Assembly: GCA_964624235.1 (NCBI GenBank)
Contig: CAZUXY010000040.1
Location: 1-46,473 of the forward strand
Source: CAZUXY01 sp964624235
GTDB taxonomy: Bacteria > Spirochaetota > UBA4802 > UBA5368
Length of the DNA stretch: 46,473 nucleotides
Direction: 5' to 3'
The stretch's first letter is position 1. Each line of letters opens with the position of its first letter. The notes beneath the pieces are model-generated. The model worked only from the letters and a program-made list of their open reading frames with translations. It was not told where the DNA came from and searched no databases. The position numbers were made by a program, and so were the translations under genes. Shown here piece after piece: positions 8,560 to 17,968 of this stretch.

Positions 8560-9674
8560 CTGATTGATTTTCTAAGGTTCCTCAGATATGAATATATAAA
8601 TCTGCTGATATCGCCATCAAGAACATACTCTACGCTGCCGACTTCCTCTCCCGTTCTGTGATCCTTTACCAGGGTATAAGGCTGAAAGACATATGATCTG
8701 ATCTGGTTCCCCCATGAGATATCCTTCTTCTCTCCCGCTTTTTCCTGTTTTTTCTCCTCGAGTTCTTTTTTCTTTTGTTCGTACAGCTTCGCTTTCAATA
8801 CTTTCATGGCAAAAGCCTTGTTCTTGTGCTGTGACCTTTCGTTCTGGCACTGGACCACGATACCTGTCGGGATATGGGTTATCCTTATTGCGGAATCGGT
8901 TTTGTTCACGTGCTGTCCGCCCGCACCTGAAGCACGATAGGTATCTATCCTCAAATCACCATCATTGATCTCTATATCTATATCTTCGGCAACTTCAGGC
9001 ACGACCTCAACCGATGCAAATGACGTATGTCTTCTTTTATTTGCGTCAAAAGGCGATATTCTTACCAACCTGTGGATTCCCCGTTCGCATTTTAAGAGAC
9101 CGAAGGCATATTCCCCCTTAATAAGCGCCGTTGCGCTCTTTATCCCGGCCTCCTCACCGGGCATGTAGTCTACCACATCCACTTGGTACCCATGTTTTTC
9201 CGCCCATCGCAGGTACATTCTGAAAAGCATGTGCGCCCAGTCCTGTGATTCGGTTCCGCCCGCACCGGGATGTATGGTTATGAATGAATTGTTCGCGTCA
9301 TCTTCGCCGGACAAAAGTTCCCTGGTTTCCAGTTCGTCAAACTTTTCCCGGTGTGATACTATATTATTCACGATTTCATTGAGCACTTCGTTATCATTCT
9401 CTCCCAACGCCATCATCATGAGATCATAGGTGTCGCTGACGTCTTTGCTGATTTTTTCCCACGGTTCGATCTTTCTCTTGAGACGGCTGATTTCCTGGTT
9501 TATTCTGGTTGTCTTCTCTTTATCTTTCCAGAAATCTTCGGCCAGTGTCTGTTTTTCCAGCGATGCAAGTGTATCTTTCAAACCGTTGATATCTATGGAC
9601 GAATATATTTCCCTGATCTCATCGCGCAAAGCTTCCAGGTCCCGCTGGTATTCCTTTAAATCTTTTTCTATCAA
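8556..9674 (-). CDS. prfB: Peptide chain release factor 2
   Basis: RF2 ends translation at UGA and UAA. The tripeptide anticodon S-P-F is at residues 207-209, and the catalytic G-G-Q is at 252-254 within S-G-A-G-G-Q-H-V-N. The 372-residue length is normal. The N-terminal region is encoded without an in-frame UGA or a CTTTGA slippery site, so this gene does not use the programmed +1 frameshift found in many bacteria. The start is a TTG at 9674 with AGGAG nine to ten bases upstream; no ATG or GTG fits the frame. It is the first gene of a three-gene leftward operon. Confidence 0.96.
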   Translation of the reverse strand: MIEKDLKEYQRDLEALRDEIREIYSSIDINGLKDTLASLEKQTLAEDFWKDKEKTTRINQEISRLKRKIEPWEKISKDVSDTYDLMMMALGENDNEVLNEIVNNIVSHREKFDELETRELLSGEDDANNSFITIHPGAGGTESQDWAHMLFRMYLRWAEKHGYQVDVVDYMPGEEAGIKSATALIKGEYAFGLLKCERGIHRLVRISPFDANKRRHTSFASVEVVPEVAEDIDIEINDGDLRIDTYRASGAGGQHVNKTDSAIRITHIPTGIVVQCQNERSQHKNKAFAMKVLKAKLYEQKKKELEEKKQEKAGEKKDISWGNQIRSYVFQPYTLVKDHRTGEEVGSVEYVLDGDISRFIYSYLRNLRKSIR

Positions 9675-9773
9675 CTCACTATATCTCCTGGTTTTAACTT
9701 GTTATTGTTCAGAAACTGAATATGTGGTATTTAAAAGGTTTTGGTCAACCCTTTTATAACGAACAAGAAATTC

Positions 9774-10889
9774 CTATGGTTTCAGAAAAAGTGATTTCAT
9801 GTGCCCGCTGAAATCCGCTTCAAGTTCATCCGATGTGTTATAATTCAACCCGAAAACATCCTCCCACATTTCGCGGCTTTCCATACACATATATATGAAA
9901 GGTTCAGGGAGCAGGTTTCGTATTCTTTCCCTCATGAACGCATAGATCTCTTTTCTAAACTGTTTTAGATACCTCAGCTTGCCGTCCCTGCCGGGAAAAA
10001 ACTCGCCAAGCGCCAAGTCACTTCCGGAATTACGTTCCCGAATAAAAGTTTTGAATGAAGGAATGAAGCGTAATCCCCCCAGCGATATCCAAACCACCCT
10101 GCCTTTCCCCACCGTATCGGCCATCAATGCTATTGTATATTCATAATCACGTTTCCACTCCGGATAGGTAATTATCGGATCGAAATGAAAAGCCACGTAA
10201 TATCCGGCTCTCACCGCCAATGCGGCCGCCTCTAAACGTTCACGCAGGGTGGCTGCTCCTTCTTCATATTGGCGTATATTCCTTTCAGTATTCAGCGTCC
10301 ATGATAGTACCGCATTGCCTCTCTCTGTGATATCGAGCAGATGACTGATGTTTGATGATTTCGTTTTCAGTTCAAGCATTATGTTTTTATACCGGCTGCA
10401 GTGTTCTATCAGCATTTTTCCTATGCCGGTCGCTTCATCGATCATGAGTGAATCGGTAAATTCTCCCGTTCCGATCCGATAAATCTTGGTAAAATCGCTG
10501 TGTTGGTGAAAATTATCAATTTCCTCAATAAGTTTGCCGTAGTTGGTAAATTGCCTGATACCGAACCAGTTCAGATAGGTATTTAAATAGCAATAACCGC
10601 AGTTATACAGGCAGTTGAAGCAGGTGTTGATGAGACGATAACGGCAGCAGATCATACCAGGAGATCCAGGGCATTCCTGAAGCAGCCTCCCGCTGAATTT
10701 CTGCAGTACAAGCACCTCCTTGGACCGGTATCCCTCCTCCTCGAGAATTCCAAGTTGGTGTGTTAATTCCTCATCGCTGGAATACACAACACGCCTTGCC
10801 GTTTGTATGGCGAGTAGCGCCGAAAGCTGCGGATCACCGATATCTTCCCCGGCGTGAACCAGGACTTTAATATTGTACGATTTGTTCAA
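9774..10889 (-). CDS. Spore photoproduct lyase-like radical SAM protein
   Basis: This 371-residue protein resembles SPL (SplB), a radical SAM enzyme that reverses the spore thymine photoproduct. The 4Fe-4S-binding C-x3-C-x2-C motif is at C93, C97 and C100, followed by Y-L-N as in SPL (C-x-x-x-C-x-x-C-Y-L). Additional cysteines occur at 73, 81, 82 and 90. The segment around 139-151 (I-G-T-G-E-F-T-D-S-L-M-I-D) aligns with the SPL region holding the hydrogen-donor cysteine (C141 in Bacillus), but no Cys is present here. The organism shows no sign of sporulation, so the real substrate is uncertain. The start is a TTG with AGAGGAAA upstream. It lies 99 bp upstream of prfB in the same direction. 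Confidence 0.75.
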   Translation of the reverse strand: MNKSYNIKVLVHAGEDIGDPQLSALLAIQTARRVVYSSDEELTHQLGILEEEGYRSKEVLVLQKFSGRLLQECPGSPGMICCRYRLINTCFNCLYNCGYCYLNTYLNWFGIRQFTNYGKLIEEIDNFHQHSDFTKIYRIGTGEFTDSLMIDEATGIGKMLIEHCSRYKNIMLELKTKSSNISHLLDITERGNAVLSWTLNTERNIRQYEEGAATLRERLEAAALAVRAGYYVAFHFDPIITYPEWKRDYEYTIALMADTVGKGRVVWISLGGLRFIPSFKTFIRERNSGSDLALGEFFPGRDGKLRYLKQFRKEIYAFMRERIRNLLPEPFIYMCMESREMWEDVFGLNYNTSDELEADFSGHMKSLFLKP

Positions 10890-10938
10890 CAGACATTTCC
10901 TCTAGTCGTAACAATTCTGAACTTAACACCAATAATAC

Positions 10939-10967
10939 TTGACGTATTTATATCAACTAAATACTAA
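10939..10967 (+). promoter_or_regulatory. Candidate promoter for the HIT-family gene
   Basis: TTGACG at 10939-10944 is followed 17 bp later by TACTAA at 10962-10967. The -35 is good and the -10 weak. It lies about 115 bp before the HIT start codon. Confidence 0.3.
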
Positions 10968-11084
10968 AATAATAACTTCAACACGCATTTTTTAATTATA
11001 CCGCCCCTGATGACCGCCCGCATTACGTGGTTGCCGCGTTGGCGCCGGTGTGCATACAGGAGAGCATATATCAGGAGATTTTCC

Positions 11085-11432
11085 ATGGGCTGCCTTTTTT
11101 GCAATATTATTGAAGGGAAAACCCCTTCAACAAAGGTTTATGAAGACGAAAACGTCTATGCCTTCGATGATATTAATCCACAGGCCCCCGCTCATGTACT
11201 TATCGTCCATAAAAAGCATACGAAAAACATCGATGAACTGAACCGTGACAACAGCGGCATGATGACCGATTTATTCATCGGAGTAAAAAATGTAGCCGCC
11301 ATTAAAGGGATAGATAAGGATGGTTACAGGGTCATAATCAACAACGGTCCCGCCGCGGGACAGGTTATCTGGCATCTGCATGTACACGTGCTGGGCGGAA
11401 AACCTGACCTGGGCCCCATGCTTGCGCTCTGA
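11085..11432 (+). CDS. HIT-family nucleotide hydrolase/transferase
   Basis: This 115-residue cytosolic protein belongs to the HIT (histidine triad) family, typically purine nucleoside phosphoramidases acting on AMP conjugates. It begins G-C-L-F-C-N-I-I-E-G-K, a common HinT-like start, and ends with the catalytic triad H-L-H-V-H-V-L-G-G (about residues 99-107). The ATG at 11085 is chosen because AGGAGA lies six bases upstream and the family N-terminus begins there; an upstream in-frame extension has no family similarity. Its stop codon abuts the stop of the convergent TlyC-like gene with no base between. Confidence 0.92.
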   Translation: MGCLFCNIIEGKTPSTKVYEDENVYAFDDINPQAPAHVLIVHKKHTKNIDELNRDNSGMMTDLFIGVKNVAAIKGIDKDGYRVIINNGPAAGQVIWHLHVHVLGGKPDLGPMLAL

Positions 11433-12689
11433 CTATTTTGTCGCGCTGTCAAGCTGCAATATCACCTTCTCGATCGACCGGTCGCTGGCCTCATCGACGA
11501 TAAAAGTGCAACTACCGTATTCCATTCTATCGCCTTTTCTGGGTATTTTCCCCATGTGGAATATAATAAAACCCGCAATAGTTTCGAAATCATTTTTTTC
11601 GATGATAATCCCGAACCTGCGCTGAAAATAATTGATATCAAGATTACCGCTGAGCAGGTATCTCCTGGCGCTGATCTTCTGTATCAGGTGTCTGTCCGGA
11701 TGATCCCTGGTTTGTATTTCACCCACTATCTCCTCGGCGATATCCTCCATGGTGATCATCCCTTCAACAGCGCCGAACTCGTTTACAATAAACACGATCA
11801 AATTCTTATCCTTCTGCAGTTCGGTGAAGAGTGAATTTATTTTTTTCGTCGAAGGTTCGAATTTCGGTTTTCTGATAATCTGGTCGATGCTCTTTACTTT
11901 GCGTTTCTTGAGCATATCACGGTAATATACGTAGCCGATTATATTGTCCACACGACCTTCGTAAACCGGAATCCGTGAATACCCTGTTTCATCAATTACT
12001 TTTATCAGTTGCCTGATGCTCTGTTTTCGTTCCATGGAAACTATATTGATCAGCGGGGTCATTACTTCGTAAGCGGTAACCTGGTTAAATGAAAGTATTT
12101 CATTTATGTAATCATGATGTTCCTCGTCGATCAGGCCTTCGCTTGCACTCAGCTCAAAGAGCATGCCCAGGTCCTCACGCGAGCCGGTAAAAGTATACCT
12201 GCTGGTTTCATACTTCATGACTTTTTTGATAAACATTGAAAGATACAGCGAAAACCGTATAAGAGGTTTAAAGAGTGTGGTCATCATCTGAATGGGAGAT
12301 GAAAACATCATGAGAAACGATTCAGCCCTTGTCCTTGCCACCACCTTGGGAGTTATTTCACAGAAAATAAGGAACACGACTGTTTGCAGGATGGTTACCA
12401 TAAAAAGCTCCGAATCGTTGAGGAGGAACGCCTTTGTTGAAATGTAGGTGATAAAAGCCGCAGCTGATATATTTACCATATTGTTCGCGATCAACGTCAT
12501 GCCGATGGTATTCTCTATATTATTCAGGATCATCAGTGATTTCGCCGCCCGTTTATTTCCATGCTCGGTGAGATATTTAAGTTTGATCGAAGAACTGGTC
12601 ATTATGGCCGTTTCTGCACCGGAAAAAACAGCCGAAAGCACCATGAGCACCAAAATAACCAGTTCGTAAATAATATACTGGTATTCCAT
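11433..12689 (-). CDS. TlyC/CorC-like membrane protein (DUF21-CBS-CorC_HlyC), copy 2
   Basis: The domain order is typical of the CNNM/CorC (HlyC/TlyC, 'hemolysin C') family: an N-terminal DUF21 transmembrane domain (about residues 5-185, with S-G-A-E-T-A near the start), a pair of CBS domains (about 205-330), and a C-terminal CorC_HlyC domain (about 340-415). Members are linked to magnesium or cobalt efflux or are of unclear function; haemolysis is doubtful. In-frame TTG (12692) and ATG (12689) are both possible; the ATG gives a TGATG junction with the upstream paralogue. It is the last gene of a leftward run from the PBP. Confidence 0.88.
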   Translation of the reverse strand: MEYQYIIYELVILVLMVLSAVFSGAETAIMTSSSIKLKYLTEHGNKRAAKSLMILNNIENTIGMTLIANNMVNISAAAFITYISTKAFLLNDSELFMVTILQTVVFLIFCEITPKVVARTRAESFLMMFSSPIQMMTTLFKPLIRFSLYLSMFIKKVMKYETSRYTFTGSREDLGMLFELSASEGLIDEEHHDYINEILSFNQVTAYEVMTPLINIVSMERKQSIRQLIKVIDETGYSRIPVYEGRVDNIIGYVYYRDMLKKRKVKSIDQIIRKPKFEPSTKKINSLFTELQKDKNLIVFIVNEFGAVEGMITMEDIAEEIVGEIQTRDHPDRHLIQKISARRYLLSGNLDINYFQRRFGIIIEKNDFETIAGFIIFHMGKIPRKGDRMEYGSCTFIVDEASDRSIEKVILQLDSATK

Positions 12690-13945
12690 CAAACGAAACC
12701 TTTCATCCTTACTTCCAGAAGCTCAATCCTGTTGTTTCTGATCCTTTTGACCTTCATTCCCACCACATCCAGACTGAACTCTTCATTCTTTTTAGGAAAA
12801 TGCCCCAGCATTTCGGTAACATACCCTCCGATCGTTTCACTTTCCGTGCTTGTTATATTTTCCCTGAAAAAGATATTGAAATCGTCAATCTGCATATCCC
12901 CGTTTATTATATAGGTTGTATCATTGATTTTTTTTACATCAGGTTTATGCGCCTCATCACCGAGGGTGAATTCTTTACCGAGCAGTTCTTTTAAAATGCC
13001 TGATAGCGTAACCAACCCGGCCGTACCTCCGTATTCATCCATGACGACCGCAATCTGGATTTTTTTATCCAGAAATTCAGTCAGCAGGTCGCCCAGTTCC
13101 TTCGAAGCGGGGAAATGATATATTGATTTCAGCAGTTTATTTATATTTTTTGATCTTCTATAATTCCAGATGTAAGGTATCATGTCCTTTAAATCGAGCA
13201 CTCCAACTATATGATCAAAATCACCTTTATACACGGGCGCACGCACCTGACCGGTATCCATAAAAATCTTCGCAGCATCATCTATCGAAGAACCATACGG
13301 TATAAACACCGCCAGGTTTCTGGGTATCATTATGTTTTCAGCCTCTTTCCTCGAAAACCTGAGTACATTCTTGATGAAACTTCCTTCCTCTTTTGCGATG
13401 ATTCCATCATGCTCCCCCAGGCGTATCGCCATATCCAGTTCTTCTTCCGTGATCGAACTCTGTTCTCTCATGTGCAGCTTGAACATCCGCATCACCATCC
13501 AGGTAACGGCTTCCAGGCTTTTGCGCAGAGGATACAACAGCCAGTGGAAAACCCTCAGGGGAGTGATGATACTACCGACGAATTTCCTGGGATCATGTAT
13601 CGCCACCGTTTTTGGAGATATTTCGCACAATATAATGATAATCGGTGTAACCAGCGCGATGGCTATGAAGTGGCCGTAATTCCCCCATATGCCGAGCATG
13701 ATTCGGGTTGATATCGATGAAATCACAAGATTCACGAAAAGATTGCCCAGCAGAATCGTAATAAGAATTTTCTGCGGCTCGATCATAAACTGTGAGATCA
13801 GTTTTTCTTTTTTGTTTTCAGATGAAGAGTACCTGAACAGGTCTGATTTTTTAAGGGAGAACAGGGCTGTTTCAGAACTTGAGAAAAAAGCGGAAAGAAA
13901 AATAAAAAATACAAGTACGAGCCACTCTCTATGTATACTTTCCAT
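12689..13945 (-). CDS. TlyC/CorC-like membrane protein (DUF21-CBS-CorC_HlyC), copy 1
   Basis: This is a 418-residue paralogue of the next gene with the same architecture. DUF21 membrane helices lie at about 5-180 and include F-S-S-S-E-T-A-L-F, the CBS pair lies at about 195-325 with M-D-E-Y-G-G-T-A-G-L-V-T, and the C-terminal CorC_HlyC domain covers about 335-410. The E-Y-G-G-T-A-G motif in the second CBS is typical of the family. The paralogues overlap at TGATG, so they are probably co-translated and may form a heterodimer in the inner membrane; the latter is inference. Confidence 0.88.
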   Translation of the reverse strand: MESIHREWLVLVFFIFLSAFFSSSETALFSLKKSDLFRYSSSENKKEKLISQFMIEPQKILITILLGNLFVNLVISSISTRIMLGIWGNYGHFIAIALVTPIIIILCEISPKTVAIHDPRKFVGSIITPLRVFHWLLYPLRKSLEAVTWMVMRMFKLHMREQSSITEEELDMAIRLGEHDGIIAKEEGSFIKNVLRFSRKEAENIMIPRNLAVFIPYGSSIDDAAKIFMDTGQVRAPVYKGDFDHIVGVLDLKDMIPYIWNYRRSKNINKLLKSIYHFPASKELGDLLTEFLDKKIQIAVVMDEYGGTAGLVTLSGILKELLGKEFTLGDEAHKPDVKKINDTTYIINGDMQIDDFNIFFRENITSTESETIGGYVTEMLGHFPKKNEEFSLDVVGMKVKRIRNNRIELLEVRMKGFV

Positions 13946-13988
13946 TATGAAGTCATCTGTTCAGCGTGAAGTCTCGTGAAGATTCATA

Positions 13989-14399
13989 TCAGGAAAAGAG
14001 ATCAGTTTCCTTTGTTTTAAGAATTTTCGCACATGTTTTTTTAAATCTGGTCGTTGGTTCCTGCTGGCCTTTTTCCACCTTGGAAAGATACGAGGGTGAA
14101 CAATGCAATTGCCGGGCGAGTTCGTATTGTTTTATGTTCTTTTCTTTTCTTACGCTCCAGAGTTTGTTTTTAAATCCCTTGTTGATTTTTTTGATTTTTT
14201 CCCTGTCCACATCTTCAGGGAACAGGCTTGAAACAGGAACATTCAGGTAGCTGGCGCATGACTGCTTGAATTTATCGGTAGGCTGTTGTATACCCTTTTC
14301 TATTTTACAAAGGTAAGAGGGGGAAACATCGAGATCTTTTGCCATTTCTGATTGCTTGATGTTTTTCTTCCTCCTGATGAAGGGTACCATATTAACCAC
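13989..14399 (-). CDS. Tandem two-domain XRE/Cro-type helix-turn-helix regulator
   Basis: The protein of about 136 residues is made almost wholly of two copies of an HTH_3 domain (about residues 4-57 and 75-128) joined by a short lysine-rich linker. The copies share I-K-Q-x-E-x-A-x-x-L and S-P-S-Y-L-x-K-x-E-K-G-x-Q-x-P-T, so this is an internal duplication, not two unrelated domains. One polypeptide may therefore bind a two-half-site operator. The GTG at 14397-14399 is chosen because GGAGG lies seven bases upstream; the first ATG is three codons downstream. It sits between cell-wall genes and the TlyC pair in one leftward run (gaps of 54 and 43 bp). Confidence 0.85.
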   Translation of the reverse strand: MVNMVPFIRRKKNIKQSEMAKDLDVSPSYLCKIEKGIQQPTDKFKQSCASYLNVPVSSLFPEDVDREKIKKINKGFKNKLWSVRKEKNIKQYELARQLHCSPSYLSKVEKGQQEPTTRFKKTCAKILKTKETDLFS

Positions 14400-14453
14400 T
14401 AACAAGCCTCCGGATCGTAAAAAAATATAACTGCAACTGCGTAGTTTATGGAA

Positions 14454-15314
14454 TTAATGGATTTGCAAATTCACATTAAAAGAAATTTCTTTCGTGGTCT
14501 CATTACCGCGGAAATCCCGGGCAACAACAGTGAGCCGATTTACGCCTTCTGTATAACGGATTTTTTTGAGCTTGTAGAATCCTTTCTCGTCAAATAAATC
14601 CTGAAATGCTTTGCCGGAAATTGTCAATCCATTTTTTGAATACTCAATAGACGCGAAATTAATTTCCAGCAGCGTCGTTCCGTTGAAATCGGCCTTCAGA
14701 TAATAGATCCCAAGCCGCTCCTTCCCTTTCACGCTGTCAATGATTTCAATGAGCAGAGGGTAATGTCTGGTAAGACGTATGTTTGATTCATGTTTCACCG
14801 GCACGTATTTTTCACCTATCCGTACGTACGCGTCCTTTATCTCCGGCCCTTTTTCATCCGAGAACTCCGGCAGGTGCGCCAGGGGATTCATCGACAACTG
14901 CTCTTTAGGCTTCAGCACGGACAGGTGCAGGTGTTTGCCGTACGATCGCCCGGTATTTCCTGAAATTCCTATGGTATCTTTTACCGTTACCGTTTCCTTG
15001 AAGGACGGATTGTCTTCCAGGTGCAGATACAGGGAGAAAATATTCTGCTCATGCCTGATCACCGCGTAGTTCCCCCCGCCGGGATAATTCTCAAGAGGGA
15101 AGAACGCTTTATTCCAGAAATACACCAGTGTACCTTCCGCTATCGGATTCACCCTCCTGTCCGATGAAACTATGTCGACGCCGTCATGAAAATGGTCCCC
15201 CCTTGATTCACCGAAAATCGAGGTTATGGAAGGCTGTTTCATTGGCCATTGAAAAGACAGATTAAGAGTAATCAGAAAGAAAAGGCTCAATTTTGCCGCT
15301 GTTCCGGTGTTCAT
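14454..15314 (-). CDS. Secreted M23 (LytM-domain) peptidase-like protein
   Basis: This 286-residue exported protein has a signal-like N-terminus (residues 1-20) and an M23 domain at about 30-155. The zinc-site pattern H-x-x-x-D is visible in H-F-H-D-G-V-D-I (about 37-44), and the second site in G-K-H-L-H-L (about 122-127). M23 enzymes cut cross-linked peptides in peptidoglycan; some are inactive activators. The C-terminal half (about 160-285) looks like a beta-rich extracellular domain. The ATG overlaps the PBP stop as ATGA, so synthesis and hydrolysis functions are co-expressed. Confidence 0.85.
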   Translation of the reverse strand: MNTGTAAKLSLFFLITLNLSFQWPMKQPSITSIFGESRGDHFHDGVDIVSSDRRVNPIAEGTLVYFWNKAFFPLENYPGGGNYAVIRHEQNIFSLYLHLEDNPSFKETVTVKDTIGISGNTGRSYGKHLHLSVLKPKEQLSMNPLAHLPEFSDEKGPEIKDAYVRIGEKYVPVKHESNIRLTRHYPLLIEIIDSVKGKERLGIYYLKADFNGTTLLEINFASIEYSKNGLTISGKAFQDLFDEKGFYKLKKIRYTEGVNRLTVVARDFRGNETTKEISFNVNLQIH

Positions 15315-17587
15315 TTTTTTACCTCCCCGGCATTCTGGTCATTCTCGGTATGCAGCGGACAGTACTCTCCCGGTTCCGATCCTGAGTAAAAAAGTTCATT
15401 CACGCTTATCCTCGGACATATTCCTTCACTCCTGGGAACCATACCCGAATCCAGACAGATGGTCTGTCGTGTAAGTCCGCGGTCCGGGATCCTGAAAGGA
15501 CCGGGTTTTTCACCGGAATAAGACCGCATGATATAATCGGCCCATATCCCGGCTGATATTACGCCGCCCGCCCTGCCGGCCCCCAGGGAGATCGCCCCTT
15601 TCTTGTTCCCGACCCATACCGTGACCACCATGTCCGAGGTATATCCCACAAACCAGGCATCGTTGAATTTCGACGATGTGCCTGTTTTACCTGCAACAGG
15701 AAAATCGATCTTTCTGCCCTTGACCGCATAATAGGCGGTGCCACCCTCTTCGAAGATACCCTTGAGCATGGACACGGTGATGGCGCAAGCTCCCGGATCT
15801 ATTATGTTCCCCGTTTTCGTACGCTTTTCTTCTATGTAACTTTTCGATTCCTCCTCGCTGTTCCAGGCGACATTCCCGTTATAATCTTTGATATATCGTA
15901 TGCCGTAAGGTTTGATGAAATTTCCCCCGTTGACCAGCATGCTATGCAGCACACAGCACTCAAGCGGAGAGAGCTCATATGCTCCCAGCGCCATGGAAAG
16001 TGTCTTTCCAAAACGTTTATCCATTTCATCACCGGACAAATCGAGTCCCTTTTTGATGAACCTGAAAAGACCTGAGTAGCCGGTTTTTTCCATCACCTTC
16101 ACCGCGACAACATTGATAGATTTACTCAGCGCGTCACGTACCGTAACCCTGCCGAGATATTTCTCGTCGTAATTTCTGGGAGCATATCCTCCCTTGAAGG
16201 TTGTCTTTTCGTCTACAATTATGGTCGCGGGCGTAATGGACCTGTCTTCTATGGCGGCGGCATATACAAGCGGTTTAAAGGAGGAACCGGGCTGTCGCCG
16301 TATCTGTGAAACATGGTCCATCTGGTTCTGCGCGGAAAAACTGTAACCGCCGACATAGGAAATGATCTCTCCGGTATGGGGATTTATGGCGATCAGCGCA
16401 CCCTCGATGCTGCTGGCATTGTCCCTCTCTTCCTGCGCCTTTTTGGTATCCTTTATCCTTTCCGCCCTTTTGACGTGGTATTCCCTCTGGCGCAATACTC
16501 CTTCCCTCAGTGATTTAAGTGCGATATCCTGTCTTGATGCGTCTATGGTCGTATAAACGCTCAACCCCCCTTTTTTCACTACGTCTTCACCGAATTTCTC
16601 TACAAGTATTTTTCTAATCTGTTCGGCGAACAAAGGGGCCCTGTTCACCCTGTAAGTGCTGAACAGAAACCCGCCGATGAGGGACTTCTCGGCCGCCCCC
16701 TTCTCATCGAAAACCACGTCCCATTTTTTCAGAAATCTCTGGAACTGGTAGTCCGCCCTTTCCTTTTTCGTGTATCCCGCCGCTACCATGGATTTCATGA
16801 TAGTACGTGTCTTTTTAAGCGCATTGTTGAGGTTTGAGAGGGGGGAGTATATCAGCGGGTTCGATATGGTCGCCACAATCATGGCGCACTCGGTTTCATT
16901 CAGTTCTTTCACCGACAGGCCGAAAAACATTTTCGATGCTGATTCGACACCGTAAGCCCCGTTCCCGAAATATATCAGGTTCAGGTACATCGAAAGGATA
17001 TCCTGTTTGTCGTAAAGCTTCTCTATCTCCCTGGCGCAGAAGGCTTCGTATATCTTCCGCTTCATGCTTCTGGCCATATCGGTAAACAGCACCTTTGCAA
17101 GCTGTTGCGTTATCGTGCTCCCGCCCTGCACTACCCTGAGCCTGCTGATGTTGACCAGCATCGCCCTGAATATTCCTTTATAGCTGATTCCCCGGTGATG
17201 ATAGAAGTCCCTGTCCTCACTGGCTATGACCGCCTGGACCAGCCATCTTGGTATATTTCCATAAGGCACGATTTCCCTTTTCTGCTCGAAAAATTCACCG
17301 ATTATTTCATCGTTCCTGTCGTATATCCTCGTGGGAATGTCCACCACTTTCGCGTTTAAATCAACATCGCCGTAACTGTAGGCATACCCCTCTTTCAGTT
17401 CTTCTGTTCGGTCTATAAGCGTTTTGTACTTGAAAAGCTTTTTCATTGCGCTTTCACGGTCGTTGAGCCAGCTGAGATATACGTAACCGGTAAAAACCGC
17501 CGCCAGCGCCATAAGGACAACCGGTGTATAGATGAATACGATTTTTTTATGCCTTAAGATCCAATGGAATACGTCTCTGATCATCAT
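15311..17587 (-). CDS. Class A penicillin-binding protein (peptidoglycan glycosyltransferase/transpeptidase)
   Basis: This 758-residue bifunctional peptidoglycan synthase is anchored by one helix at about 17-38. The GT51 domain (about 85-270) shows the catalytic E-D-R-D-F at 124-128, then G-G-S-T-I-T-Q-Q, K-x-K-R-K-I-Y-E and Y-L-N-x-I-Y-F-G. The transpeptidase domain has S-S-F-K (435-438, S-x-x-K), S-I-N (490-492) and K-T-G-T-S (634-638), so both activities look intact. The C-terminal tail is short with cysteines. It is PBP1A-like; I do not assign a specific symbol. It is the first gene of the leftward run ending at the TlyC pair. Confidence 0.95.
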   Translation of the reverse strand: MMIRDVFHWILRHKKIVFIYTPVVLMALAAVFTGYVYLSWLNDRESAMKKLFKYKTLIDRTEELKEGYAYSYGDVDLNAKVVDIPTRIYDRNDEIIGEFFEQKREIVPYGNIPRWLVQAVIASEDRDFYHHRGISYKGIFRAMLVNISRLRVVQGGSTITQQLAKVLFTDMARSMKRKIYEAFCAREIEKLYDKQDILSMYLNLIYFGNGAYGVESASKMFFGLSVKELNETECAMIVATISNPLIYSPLSNLNNALKKTRTIMKSMVAAGYTKKERADYQFQRFLKKWDVVFDEKGAAEKSLIGGFLFSTYRVNRAPLFAEQIRKILVEKFGEDVVKKGGLSVYTTIDASRQDIALKSLREGVLRQREYHVKRAERIKDTKKAQEERDNASSIEGALIAINPHTGEIISYVGGYSFSAQNQMDHVSQIRRQPGSSFKPLVYAAAIEDRSITPATIIVDEKTTFKGGYAPRNYDEKYLGRVTVRDALSKSINVVAVKVMEKTGYSGLFRFIKKGLDLSGDEMDKRFGKTLSMALGAYELSPLECCVLHSMLVNGGNFIKPYGIRYIKDYNGNVAWNSEEESKSYIEEKRTKTGNIIDPGACAITVSMLKGIFEEGGTAYYAVKGRKIDFPVAGKTGTSSKFNDAWFVGYTSDMVVTVWVGNKKGAISLGAGRAGGVISAGIWADYIMRSYSGEKPGPFRIPDRGLTRQTICLDSGMVPRSEGICPRISVNELFYSGSEPGEYCPLHTENDQNAGEVKK

Positions 17588-17968
17588 TTCACCGCACCGC
17601 CCCCGATAGTCCTCTGACAGTTGTAAGAAAATACTCTTTTCTTCCCCCGCTGCGTATGTGTGCTTCCGCGGGGTTGATAATGACAGCTGTTATTACTTAA
17701 TCATGATTTTACCGTTGCAGGATACTATTCATACATTTTAAAAGTCAATCAAATCCCCGAAAACGACGCCGGTATACGTATTGATATGGTAAGTGGACCT
17801 TAATAAAAAATACTTTTAGCAACATCAGAAATTACAGCCTTGTTTTATCGGTGCTTTCAGCTTTATTCGTTTCATTACCTGTTAATTTATAGAGGTACTC
17901 TTAATATTTCTTGATTTTATCATAACAGGTCGTACATTCATCCTCAAACTATTTATGATCTCAATGCA
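17588..17968. other. Intergenic region between divergent PBP and hotdog genes
   Basis: These 381 bp have no gene that I can support. They contain a leftward promoter candidate (17719-17748) and a 6-bp inverted repeat CCCCGC/GCGGGG (17645-17650 and 17668-17673, loop 17 nt) that would fall in the PBP leader. No promoter for the rightward hotdog gene stands out. Confidence 0.5.
17719..17748 (-). promoter_or_regulatory. Candidate promoter of the PBP gene run
   Basis: Read leftward, TTGACT (17743-17748) is followed after 18 bp by TATCCT (17719-17724). It lies about 130 bp ahead of the PBP start. Confidence 0.35.

Noticed and set aside
8556..9674. Programmed +1 frameshift in prfB
   Set aside because: No in-frame TGA or CTTTGA site interrupts the N-terminal coding region.
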